Source: Galeruca laticollis
Taxonomy: Eukaryota > Arthropoda > Insecta > Coleoptera > Chrysomelidae
Direction of reading: 5' to 3'
DNA length: 64,000 nt
Assembly: GCA_963921935.1 (NCBI GenBank)
Contig: OY998181.1
Span: forward strand, 140,267,423-140,331,422
Below are positions 45,251 to 54,700 of this stretch, piece by piece. How positions within the stretch are numbered: position 1 is the first letter of the stretch; each line of letters starts with the position of its first letter. The notes under the pieces were generated by a model that saw nothing but the letters and a program-made list of their open reading frames with translations, made no database searches and had not been told where the DNA came from. A program made the translations under genes and the position numbers.

Positions 45251-47955
45251 AGAACACTTTCCACTTGACCATTAGACCTGAGTGGAGAGATGGCATTTAA
45301 AATATGTTTAAATTGATATTTTGTTGAAAAATCTTTACATTTTATGCTAGTAAAGGCTTTACCGCGATCCGAAATAATTCGTTTGGGAACTGTAAACGTA
45401 CTGAAAAGAACTTTTATATATCACTTCTTTGGAGTTGGTCGATTTTGTTGGTCGCGCAAATAAAAATTTTGAAAAAGGATCAACTATCATTAAAATATAG
45501 ACCCAAATGATCAATGTGCCAAGTATGCAAGGGTTCAGTGGGCTTATCAATAGGATGCAAGAACCCTGACTTTTTTCCATATTGATCTTTTTTATAGGCA
45601 CAATCAATCCAGGAATACACATATTTCTTAATAAAGCGTGTCATACCCTTGAACCAAAATTTACGTTCAATTAGCGCGTCACATTTACGATACCCAATGT
45701 GTCCAACGTCATCATGATACTTTCTTAATATATTAAACCTAGCGAATTTTGGTATAACTAGTTTTTCATTTTTATCTGCTGTTATGCGATATAATCTATT
45801 ATTTTTAATAGTGTACAAAGCTTTTAATATAATTTTTTGAATTAACTTATTATAAATTGTTTTTATAGTGTCATCTTGGTGCTGAACGCATGAAAACCAG
45901 TCAGCAGAACAAATAATGCTAGATACATTACGCCTTAGAGCGTCTACGTGTTTCATTTTATTTCCCTGTCTATGTTTCATTTTCAAATCAGTCTTGGATA
46001 GTAATCGTGCTACACGTGGTAACATATCACGTTTTGTAAAAGTAGACGGAACAGCTGCACAATCAGTAACAATTACAAAATGTATCCCGGTTAAATAAAT
46101 TTTAAATCGTCTAATGGATTCCACTATAGCAAGGGTTTCCAGATCATAAGAATGATATAGCATTTCATCTTTAAATGTCATACGACTATAATACATCACA
46201 GGTTTAAAGTTTTCCCCATGTTTTTGTAATAAAATGCTCTATACTCTTGCTACTTGCATCCGTATGTAATTCAGTTTCTAAATTTGGATCATATATACAA
46301 ATTAATGGCGTTGACGTTAATTGTTTTTTCATTTCGTTAAATGAATTTTCCTCTACAGATGACCACTTCCATGGTACTGATTTTTTAAAGAGATTCCTCA
46401 ATGGAGCTACTATTAGCGCATAATTCTTCACGAACTTCCCAAGATATGAGCTTAAACCAAGAAACTGCCTTAATTGATGCAAATTTTTGAGTACTGGAAA
46501 ATTTGAAACTGTTATAATTTTATGTGATCCTGGACGCATTCCATTTGCATCTATTTCATATCCAAGATAATCGATACTAGTTTCAAAGAAGAAACATTTT
46601 TGTATATTTTATTTCAAATATGCGGTTTTTAATAACTTTAAAACGGTTTCCAGCATTTTAAGGCCTTCCTCGATCGTTTTGGATGAAATTAAAATATCAT
46701 CTAAATAAACGCTTACATTTTTGTGACACAGATCGGAGAATAAATTATTTAATAACATTTGAAAAGTCGTTGGAGCATTCGATAATCCGAAGGGCATCCA
46801 TAAAAATTCGTATTGTCCGTCCTGTGTCAAAAAGCTGTTTTATTTATTAAGTTTGATGCAACACGTATTTGGTAGTACCCTTGTGTCATGTCCAAACTTG
46901 TATAATACTGTTGTCCAGCAAGACGCCGATTTGGTTTTCTATGTGTGGAAGGGAATACCTGTCCTTTACAGTTATAGATTTTAATTTTCTATAATCGTGA
47001 CATAATCTGTGTGCACAGTTTTTCTTTTTAACCAAAATTGAATAATTAGACCAAGACATACTATTCCGTTTTCTAGCATTTCCTTAACTTTGTTACGAAT
47101 TATATTTTTTTCTTTTTCCCAGTATCGATATGGCCTGTAGAAAATGGGTTCATTTTTTTTTAAATTTATTTCAATTTCTATTAAATTTGTAAAACTTAAT
47201 ATAGAACTGTTTTTAGCTAAGCAGTCTTGGAACAGTTTCAACATATTACAAAATTCGGTTAAATGGGGTTCTTTTAAATCTACCTTAACATCAATTAAAT
47301 TTAAAGACCACGTAAATTTTATGGCTGCTTGTAGAAAATAGTCTTTATTAAACGGAAAAATGTATGTCTTGGCCCCTTGCTAAAATTCTCCCTTTATATA
47401 AATTTAATTTATTAGAACCTCTGTGTTGGTGATGCTGAAAAAATTATTAGAATCGCTTAAAAAACAAGTAGGAATTGCATAATGTTCTGAAAAATCACAG
47501 GTTTTTGCTGAAATATATAAGCATTTACTACTACTAACGGGAACTAAAGAGGTACAAAGAGACTTTATTGAAACATCTTTTTCTAATATTACTGGACGAC
47601 TATCTTTCACATCAATTATTTTGTATAGATTAACTTATCAATTTTGAATATTTAATATTATCTCATTATGATTGATGATTGGTTGACCGATTATTACCTC
47701 AATATCGCCCATATCTACGTCTACTAAATGTAAAGCCGATTTTATAGAAAAAGTTTTAAATTTAAATTCAACAAAATTCATTCCTTCGGGAAGTATAATG
47801 TTATTCTCAAAACATTTCATAATAATGTTCGATCGATTTAATTTAATATTTAGCTTTTTTGTAATATAAATATCTGCTACGTTTACTTGACTGTTAATAC
47901 TGTGAATGTTAATATTATAAGTACAATTTGGTACATGCCTTTGTAATAGTTCTTT
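45245..47955 (-). pseudogene. pol: Gypsy-2 pol (protease, RT, RNase H, integrase), decayed
   Basis: Distinct Ty3/gypsy lineage. Protease-like 47955-47638 (VEVIIGQPII-type end: DIEVIIGQPIINHNE), linker 47610-47404, RT 47244-46609 (PYRYWEKEKNII, then LWMPFGLSNAPTTFQ and VYLDDILISS), RNase H 46539-46100 (LETELHTDASSKSIEH, YDLETLAIVESIRRFK) and integrase 45850-45245 (HHDD-like HDDVGHIGYRKC, HIDHLGLY, ISDRGKAFTSIKC and LRSNGQVES). Many frameshifts. 5' end joins the inverted PLE-A3 near 47955; 3' end stops in the integrase at about 45245. Confidence 0.85.
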
Positions 47956-47959
47956 CATG

Positions 47960-48275
47960 TTTTTATACTATTGTTTTTGTGATGGAGTGTTAAGTCCAAA
48001 AAAGAAATTTTGTTTTGTTTTTCTGTTTCTATTGTGAATTGAAGTTTGTTGTGGTAACTGTTAAATTTATCTAGGATGGTTTGAGTTACATTTTTTGGTA
48101 CGGCAGAGATACAATCATCTACATAGCGAAATAAAAAAGGGGTGTGAAAATTTAAACTTTTTAGAATGGTTTATTCCAGGTCTTCCATCACTATCTGGGC
48201 TATTACGCTGGATATTGATGCTCCCATAGCACAACCATCAATTTGTTTGAAAAATTTTTCTTTGTACATAAAAAA
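47960..48275. repeat. Inverted repeat partner of 49125-49436
   Basis: PLE RT segment around the YVDDCI motif in minus orientation, differing from the plus copy by a few substitutions, for example a stop in place of Glu in DLE-TI. Confidence 0.88.
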
Positions 48276-49113
48276 GTAGATTTAAGAGTAAGTTCTATAG
48301 CTTCTAGGAACTCATTTAAAGGAATATCGGTATATCTACTTATTTTGTCGAATTTTTTTGTTATTATTTCTTTAGCTTTTGTTATTGGTATGCTAGTGTA
48401 TAACGATACTACGTCTAGAGATATTAAAAGAGTATTCATTTGGTATATGTAAGTTTTTTATTTTATTTTTGAGGTCTACAGAGTCTTTAATGTAGTAGTT
48501 ATTTTGATTAATGACATTTTGTAGAATGCCTTTTAAATATTTTGAAAGTTTTTCAAAGGGCGATTGGATACAGGAGACGATTGGTCTAAGGAGTATTCCC
48601 TGTTTGTGTACTTTAGGAAGGCCGTAAATTCTTGGAGGTTGGGCATTTAGGATTTTTAGGTTTTTAGCCGTATTTGGTGATATATACATTAAGTTCTCCC
48701 AACGAGATATTAACGGGTTGTTATTTTTTTGGTAGATATTGGTAGGGTCTGCTTTTAATTCTTTATAGATGTTATTGTCTTGCAAAAGGTCGTTAATTTT
48801 TTTATCATAATCATTTTCATACATAATAATAGTTTTATTTGATTTATCAGAATTTAGGATAAGTAAGTTTTTATTTTTATTTAGAAAGGTTTTTGTTTTG
48901 TCAACCATATTCAAAAATGTCGTTTTATATGCAATTTTTTTTAATTATTAAAATTATTTTTGTAATTTGTTATTATATTACAACATTTTGACCTTAGTTC
49001 GTCTTTGGTTACATGGTTAAGACTTTCTAGGGAGATTTCTATGTTTGTAATTATGTCTGAAACTGGTATATCCTCAGGGTTTTTTAAAGGTGTCGCAAAG
49101 TTGGGCCCTAAAC
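48203..49113 (-). pseudogene. PLE-A3 RT N-terminal half (inverted segment)
   Basis: 49113-48930 encodes the N-terminal linker (LGPNFATPLKNPEDIP, then LNHVTKDELRSKC). 48914-48420 encodes KTKTFLNKNKNLLILNSDKS, NAQPPRIYGLPKVHK and LLRPIVSCIQSPFEKL. 48439-48203 encodes LLISLDVVSLYTSIPITKAK up to KLMVVLWEHQ, a shifted reading of the GCAMGASIS motif. Frameshifts near 48930, 48430 and 48250. Confidence 0.88.
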
Positions 49114-50160
49114 CCTATTTTGTGTACAAAGAAAAAAAATTCAAACAAATTGATGGTTGTGCTATGGGAGCATCAATATCCAGCGTAATAGCCCAGATAG
49201 TGATGGAAGACCTGGAAGAAACCATTCTAAAAAGTTTAAATTTTCACACTCCTTTTTTCTTTCGCTATGTAGATGATTGTATCACTGCCGTACCAAAAAA
49301 TGAAACTCAAACCATCCTAAATAAATTTAACAGTTACCACAACAAACTTCAATTCATAATAGAAACAGAAAAACAAAACAAAATTTCTTTTTTGGACTTA
49401 ACACTCCATCACAAAAACAATAGTATAAAAACATAGTGGTATACGAAAGAAACCTGGTCATCCAGATACCTGAATTTCAATTCACAACACCCCATGTCCC
49501 AAAAAAAGTCGGTAATCATTGGTCTCGCCGATCGTGCAATTAAACTGTCTTGCCCAGAATTCCGGGAAAATTCTATAAAAAAAGCAAAAAAAGCCCTTAA
49601 AATCAATAACTACCCAGAAAAACTGATAAACACCATCTATAAAAAACGCATTCATAACTTCCATAATCAACACCTCCAAAAAAATAAAACAAACAAAAGT
49701 ACCTTTCCTTGCCTTACATACCAGGACTATCCGAAAAATTCAGCAACATTTTTAAAAACCATAACATTACAATTGCACATAAAGGGTACAACCTCTCAAA
49801 ATCCAACTTCAGTAAATTAAAGTCAAGAATTCCTGATCAAAAGAAAAGCAATATAGTTTATCAAATTCCATGCGGGGACTGCAACAGTGTCTATATCGGG
49901 CAAACTAGCTAATATTTAAAAAATCGATTAAATGGTCACAAGTACGATAAGAAAAATAAAACTGCCTTAACAACACATATGCAAGAAAAAAAAACATGGT
50001 TTTGATTTTGAAAACACAAAAATTTAAAAAAATGAAAGTCACGCCAGAAAAAGAGAAATTCATGAAACGATAGAAATACAGAGAAATGAAAAAAAAACTA
50101 AATTACAAAACCGACACAAAATGTTTAAGCAAGATTTACAACAATATAATAAAATGGAAT
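49114..50160 (+). pseudogene. PLE-A3 RT C-terminal half and GIY-YIG nuclease
   Basis: 49125-49436 encodes KQIDGCAMGASISSVIAQ, RYVDDCITAVPKN and ISFLDLTLHHKN, followed by a stop at 49435. 49494-49700 encodes VIIGLADRAIKLSCPEFREN, and 49709-49912 encodes the GIY-YIG part (IPCGDCNSVYIGQTS) ending at a TAG. Downstream reading LNGHKYDKKNKTALTTHM continues after the stop. The conserved C-terminus ends about 50160 (LSKIYNNI). Confidence 0.87.
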
Positions 50161-50538
50161 AATAAATTAAACAACTATTTCATGTAGGTAACTCTACAAA
50201 AACCATAACAACTATTTATTAAAAAGAAATAAATGCGTATAGGGAGAAAAACAACATTATCAAATAATACCATTAGACGTAGACACCAGAACTACTATGA
50301 AAGTTGATGTACACACACCGTTACTTGTAAAATGTTTTTAAATGTATCGTTGAGTTTAGTTTATTTTAATATGTGATGTGGCACTCGCTGGAATATAATC
50401 CACAGGTATGTCATAGTTTTACATTGTATACACTAGGATATTAAAACGACCGAAACGTCAATGAAATACATCATAAATTTAAAAACCATCTAATGTTTTA
50501 ATTAATCCAGGACCAAAAATTCCCAAGAAATATAAATG

Positions 50539-50539
<1 letters not shown>
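50161..50539 (+). other. PLE-A3 3' UTR
   Basis: Non-coding. A decayed hammerhead end (ACGACCGAAACGTCAATG at 50446) remains, but the CUGAUGA part and stem II are lost. Terminates with TTCCCAAGAAATATAAATG before (AT)n. Confidence 0.6.

Positions 50540-50592
<53 letters not shown>
50540..50592. repeat. (AT)n microsatellite
   Basis: About 53 bp, with the 3' end of PLE-A3 on its left and the 3' end of the minus-strand PLE-B2 on its right. Confidence 0.95.
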
Positions 50593-50600
<8 letters not shown>

Positions 50601-50604
50601 TAAA

Positions 50605-50985
50605 TTCTTAATAGGGTCTTCAGCCAAAGGAGAAATAAAAAGTGGACTCTTTATTCTGTTCAAGCTTTCGAGACTTTATTGACTCTTCATCAGGAACTCT
50701 ACAATAAATTATTGAATGTCAATGCAAATAACAAGAATTGAAAATTATTACTTACGAAAGTGAGGTTAAATATGTTTGATGTGAATAAAATGTACATAAC
50801 TGTCTATTTTTACGAAATCATCACAACACGTGATAAATGCAGTATATTGATAAACAAGTACAATGATTAAAATTAATATTAAAAGGAAAAGATAAAACTA
50901 ATTCAATCACATGTTCAGGAACACAAGGAATTTCTTTATTAATGATTTGACAACTGACACAACCACAGAATTAAAATTCTGTCAA
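50605..50985 (-). repeat. PLE-B2 3' terminal repeat
   Basis: Nearly identical to 53586-53960 over the whole length, differing by scattered substitutions and small indels. Confidence 0.85.
50658..50697 (-). ncRNA. Hammerhead ribozyme, PLE-B2 3' repeat
   Basis: Stem I GTTC/GAAC closes the motif. Core CTGATGA, extra A, stem II GAG/CTC around a 10-nt loop, GAAA, then GCTT. AGCT is self-complementary and could form stem III in a dimer; CUU would be the cleavage triplet. All core bases are intact. The same 40 bases recur at 53637 and 62084. Confidence 0.7.
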
Positions 50986-51052
50986 TAAAACTCAGTGCTG
51001 CCAATATGTATTGAAACATGAATGATAGAGGAAAAGGTGTAACAACTGAAAT

Positions 51053-53466
51053 TTATTGTGAAATATTAAAGTTAGTGTTTGTAACATGAGACGGAAGACT
51101 AAGAAGGTAAGAGTAAATAATTCTGAGGTTATCAATATCAGTTCTGGCATTCATAGCTTTAGGTTCTTTAAAAATGTGAGACATCTCCAAAAATGATCTC
51201 GTAGTGAGATTGGACTCGGGATCGTAACACAGTGACACCGTCGTAATCAGGTATGTGATCCATAGACAAAGTGTGACTTGCCAAGGTGCAAGTTTCTCTG
51301 AAATTTCTAATATCACTTTTATGTGAGCAAATACGGTCTTTAAGCCTGCGCTTAGTTTGACCGATGTATTTCTTATCATACTGCGAGCATGGAATGCAAT
51401 AAACCACATTGGATTGATCCAATACGGGATCTTTATCTTTGATTTTTGAAAAAATGTTCTGAATTGTAAGAATGTTTCTACTGGCTAACGTTATAGAAGG
51501 ACATTTTGAAAAAATCTTTTTAAATTTGTGATTAATAGTGTAGATATTTGGTTACGAAAGATACTGTCTAGGTAGGTTTTGATTTAAAAGAGCGGTATTA
51601 GAAGGAGGCTCATCACCGATGAAAGACCTACTGAACAACAAAGAATAAATCAGTCTTCTAGGATAACCACTGTTAATAAAAAATACTGAAAGTTTTCTCA
51701 AATTTTGAACACTTAACGAAGTGTGACTAGTCTTGATAACTCTGTTTTTCATGCCAAAAACGAGGTTAATTTTTTGTTTATGTTGGTGATACGATTCATA
51801 ATGTAAGAATCTACCTGAGGCTCCAGGTTTGGTATACCAACTAGTAATGAGTGTGTTATCCACTCTCCTGATCACTTTAGTATCTAGGAAAGGGACACTG
51901 CAATTTTCATCTTCTTCCTCGATTGTAAACTGTAAGGATTCATGATAAGAGTTGAACACAAGTAACACCTGTTATAAACTGTTTTGTGGGACACTTAATA
52001 TTATATCATCCACATATTTTTTTAAGAAAGGAACATTGAATGGAAGCTGGCTTAAACAAGTACTAATAAGATCATCCATGACAAATTGAGCAATGATAGG
52101 TGAAACTGGACTGCCCATCGGTATACCTAAAATTTGTTTGTTTATAGTGTTATCAAACGTAAAGACGGTAGTATCGTGCAAGAATTCAATCAACTCAAGG
52201 AACAATTTTTGAGAAATTCTACTATGCGATGATATTTCATCCCAATGTCTGACAATGCTATCTTTGGCCAATGAAACAGTGACATTATTATACAAAGAAA
52301 CCACATCTAAGCTGATAATTATGTAATTTTGAGGAAGTTGAAATTCGTTAATGAACGTACTGAATTCGAAAGAATCTGCTATGAAATAATCATTGTTGGA
52401 GCTGTATGATACTGTTAAAAGATCTGTAACAAGTTGAGCAACACCTCTGTTAGGACTATTGACACCAGAAATGATAGGTCTGAGTTGTAAAGTAGGTTTG
52501 TGAATCTTTGGAAGGCCATACATTTTGTTGCAAGTGCTATTGTAAAACCTATACTTCATTCCCTCCTCTCTCGAAATCACCTTCTTTCTCTCTAAATCTG
52601 ATACTAATTTATTTGATTTCTGTTGGATTGTATTAGAAGGATCTCTATACAAAAGTTGGTAGTAAGTGGTATTACTTAAAGTGTTATTAACGAATGAAGT
52701 ATATTGTTCTTGTGGCATGACTGTGGTGACTTTCATTTTGTCTGATTGGATAACTCTCAAGTGAGGGTTGTCGTTTAGAAATTTTTTGCAATTTAAGTAG
52801 CTATTATAAAAATAATTGTTAGAGTTCGAATTGGAATGTGAAAACTTAGTGATTATGTTAGTTGCTTGTGTTAATACTATATTTCTTTCATTGTCTGAAA
52901 TTCGTTGTGATATAAGATCAACATCAGCTAAAAAGCTAGGAATATTGATGTCACTAACCCTTGGTTCTATACTGAATTTAGGCCCTAGAGCTAAGAAATT
53001 TGAATTGTCAGACGGAATGTCTGTGTCTGTTAAGTTTTTTAGCCAATTGGTTGGTGTGATAATTTTAGAAAGAGAATTCTGTTTGTTTGTTGAATTTTAG
53101 TATGTTACGATTCTTAATTTGGAAGAAGCTTCGATTGTAAGAAATAGATTGTCTTTTGTAAAATTCTTTAACAATGTCATATGGTAAAAGCTTATTGATC
53201 TCTGATTTAGTAAAAGTCAACGCTTTTTCCAAACTTCGAATACTATCATGTGTGATTTTAATTTCCAAATTAAGAATATCATTCCTCAACCTGTGACTGA
53301 ACTGTGTAGTAAAATGCAGTGTTCTTCCTACAGCAGCGGCAGTGAGATCTGCGACATTCTTGACACCATGTGTAATGTGTTGTGGAATGATGTTGTTTTT
53401 TTTGCATTTCATGAGAAAAGTGCACCTATTACGTAAAGAAGCAAGCTTGCTATTAATGTTAGACAT
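51053..53466 (-). pseudogene. PLE-B2 polyprotein (RT and GIY-YIG), nearly open
   Basis: N-terminal ORF 53466-53068 (SKLASLRNRCTFLMKCKKNN, matching the N-terminal motif of PLE-A1). One frameshift near 53068 leads to a frame open to 51168 apart from two nonsense codons (51972 TAA, 51552 TAA). It contains NWLKNLTDTDIPSDN, LALGPKFSIEP, MYGLPKIHKPTLQLRPIISG, ISLDVVSLYNN, GIPMGSPVSPIIAQ, the catalytic KKYVDDIILSV, then YPRRLIYSLLFSRS and the GIY-YIG part CIPCSQYDKKYIGQTKRRLK with DRICSHKSD. The last 40 codons (FKEPKAMNARTDIDNLRIIY) need a second frameshift near 51205. Few lesions: a relatively recent copy. Confidence 0.9.
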
Positions 53467-53585
53467 TTTCTAGAGTTTGTTCATGGTAGTATAACCAAAA
53501 CGGATTCTGATGTTATGATAAAAACCCATATCTATAAGAATAAGTTGAGTATTAGTCGGCTGACTAAGTTAAGGAAATCAAAAGT

Positions 53586-53960
53586 CTTAATAGGGTCTTC
53601 AGCCAAAGGAGAAATAAAAAGTGGACTCTTTATTCTGTTCAAGCTTTCGAGACTTTATTGACTCTTCATCAGGAACTCTACAATAAATTATTGAATGTCA
53701 ATACAAATAACAAGAATTGAAAATTATTACTTACGAAAGTGAGGTTAAATATGTTTGATGTGAATAAAATGTACATAACTGACGCTATTTTTACGAAATC
53801 TTCACAACACGTGATAAATGCATTATATTGATAAACAAGTACAATGATTAAAATTAATATTAAAAGGAAAAGATACAACTAATTCAATCACATGTTCAGG
53901 AACACGAGGAATTTCTTTATTAATGATTTGACAAGTGCCACATCCACAGAATTAAAATTC
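53586..53960 (-). repeat. Terminal repeat shared by PLE-B1 and PLE-B2
   Basis: Matches 50605-50985 and, inverted, 61800-62175. Confidence 0.85.
53637..53676 (-). ncRNA. Hammerhead ribozyme, PLE-B 5' repeat
   Basis: Identical by eye to the motif at 50658-50697, with intact CTGATGA and GAAA and GTTC/GAAC stem I. Confidence 0.7.
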
Positions 53961-53962
53961 TG

Positions 53963-54500
53963 TCAAAAAAATTTAGTGATGCCAATATGAAGGTAAGAGT
54001 AAATAATGCTGAGGTTATCAATGTCAGTTCTGGCATTAATAGCTTTAGGTTCTTTAAAAATGTGAGACATCTCCAAAAATGAACTCTTAGTGAGATTGGA
54101 CTCGGGATGTAACACAGTGACACCGTCGTAATCAGGTATGTTATCCATAGACAAAGTGTGACTTGCCAAGGTGCAAGTTTCTTTGAAATTTCTAATATCA
54201 CTTTTATGTGAGCGAATAAGGTCTTTAACCCTGCGCTTAGTTTGACCGATGTATTTCTTATCACACTGCGAGCATGGAATGCAATAAACCACATTGGATT
54301 GATCCAATCTTTGATTTTTGAAAAAATGTTCTGAATTGTAAGAATGTTTCTACTGGCTAACGTTATAGAAGGAAATTTTGCAAAAATCTTTTTAAATTTG
54401 TGATTAATAGTGTGAATGTTTGGTAACGAAAGATACTGTCTAGGTAGGTTTTGATTCAAAAGAGCGGTATTAGGAGGCTCCTCATCACCGATGGAAGACC
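53963..54500 (-). pseudogene. PLE-B1 C-terminal part (GIY-YIG)
   Basis: 54485-54310 encodes LNQNLPRQYLSLPNIHTI and SITLASRNILTIQNI. A deletion of about 16 bp near 54305 shifts the frame, and 54307-53963 encodes the nuclease CIPCSQCDKKYIGQTKRRVK, with KESNL-like end and an intact C-terminus (FKEPKAINARTDIDNLSIIY). The upstream coding part is at 58549-58611, separated by the R1-like insertion. Confidence 0.87.
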
Positions 54501-54700
54501 TTTTTTTTTGCCCGGAGGTGGGGTGGAAGCTAATGCCATTTCCGACAGCGGGCAGTGCAATGCTGTGGATTTGTGTGGGACTTTCACCTCACTAAACCAC
54601 CCTCCTCATTGTACCTTGGGATGAAACATACGCTGGGAGGACAGCAAGCTGTCATTACTTCAGCGTACCAACCCACTTAGTTTAATTACCATGAACTACC

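Larger units (their letters stand above)
47956..50539 (+). mobile_element. Penelope-like element PLE-A3, 5' part inverted
   Basis: The 5' segment lies on the minus strand (49113 down to 47956: N-terminal domain to the end of the RT) and the 3' segment on the plus strand (49114-50539: mid-RT, GIY-YIG, 3' UTR). The two overlap by about 310 bp of RT, present once in each orientation (47960-48275 and 49125-49436). The 3' end carries CCCAAGAAAT and (AT)n. The topology is that of twin priming. Both overlap copies are very similar, so they belong to one event. Confidence 0.8.
50600..53960 (-). mobile_element. Penelope-like element PLE-B2 with terminal direct repeats
   Basis: Nearly complete PLE. 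Direct repeats of about 375 bp lie at 50605-50985 (3') and 53586-53960 (5'), each with a hammerhead core. N-terminal ORF, RT and GIY-YIG lie between. Directly upstream is the 3' part of another copy (PLE-B1), so the two share the 53586-53960 repeat in a tandem, partial-dimer arrangement typical of PLEs. Confidence 0.85.

Noticed and set aside
51053..51409. 118-codon ORF starting MWFIAFHARS
   Set aside because: Its first two thirds are an out-of-frame shadow of GIY-YIG; only the last 40 codons are the true PLE C-terminus.
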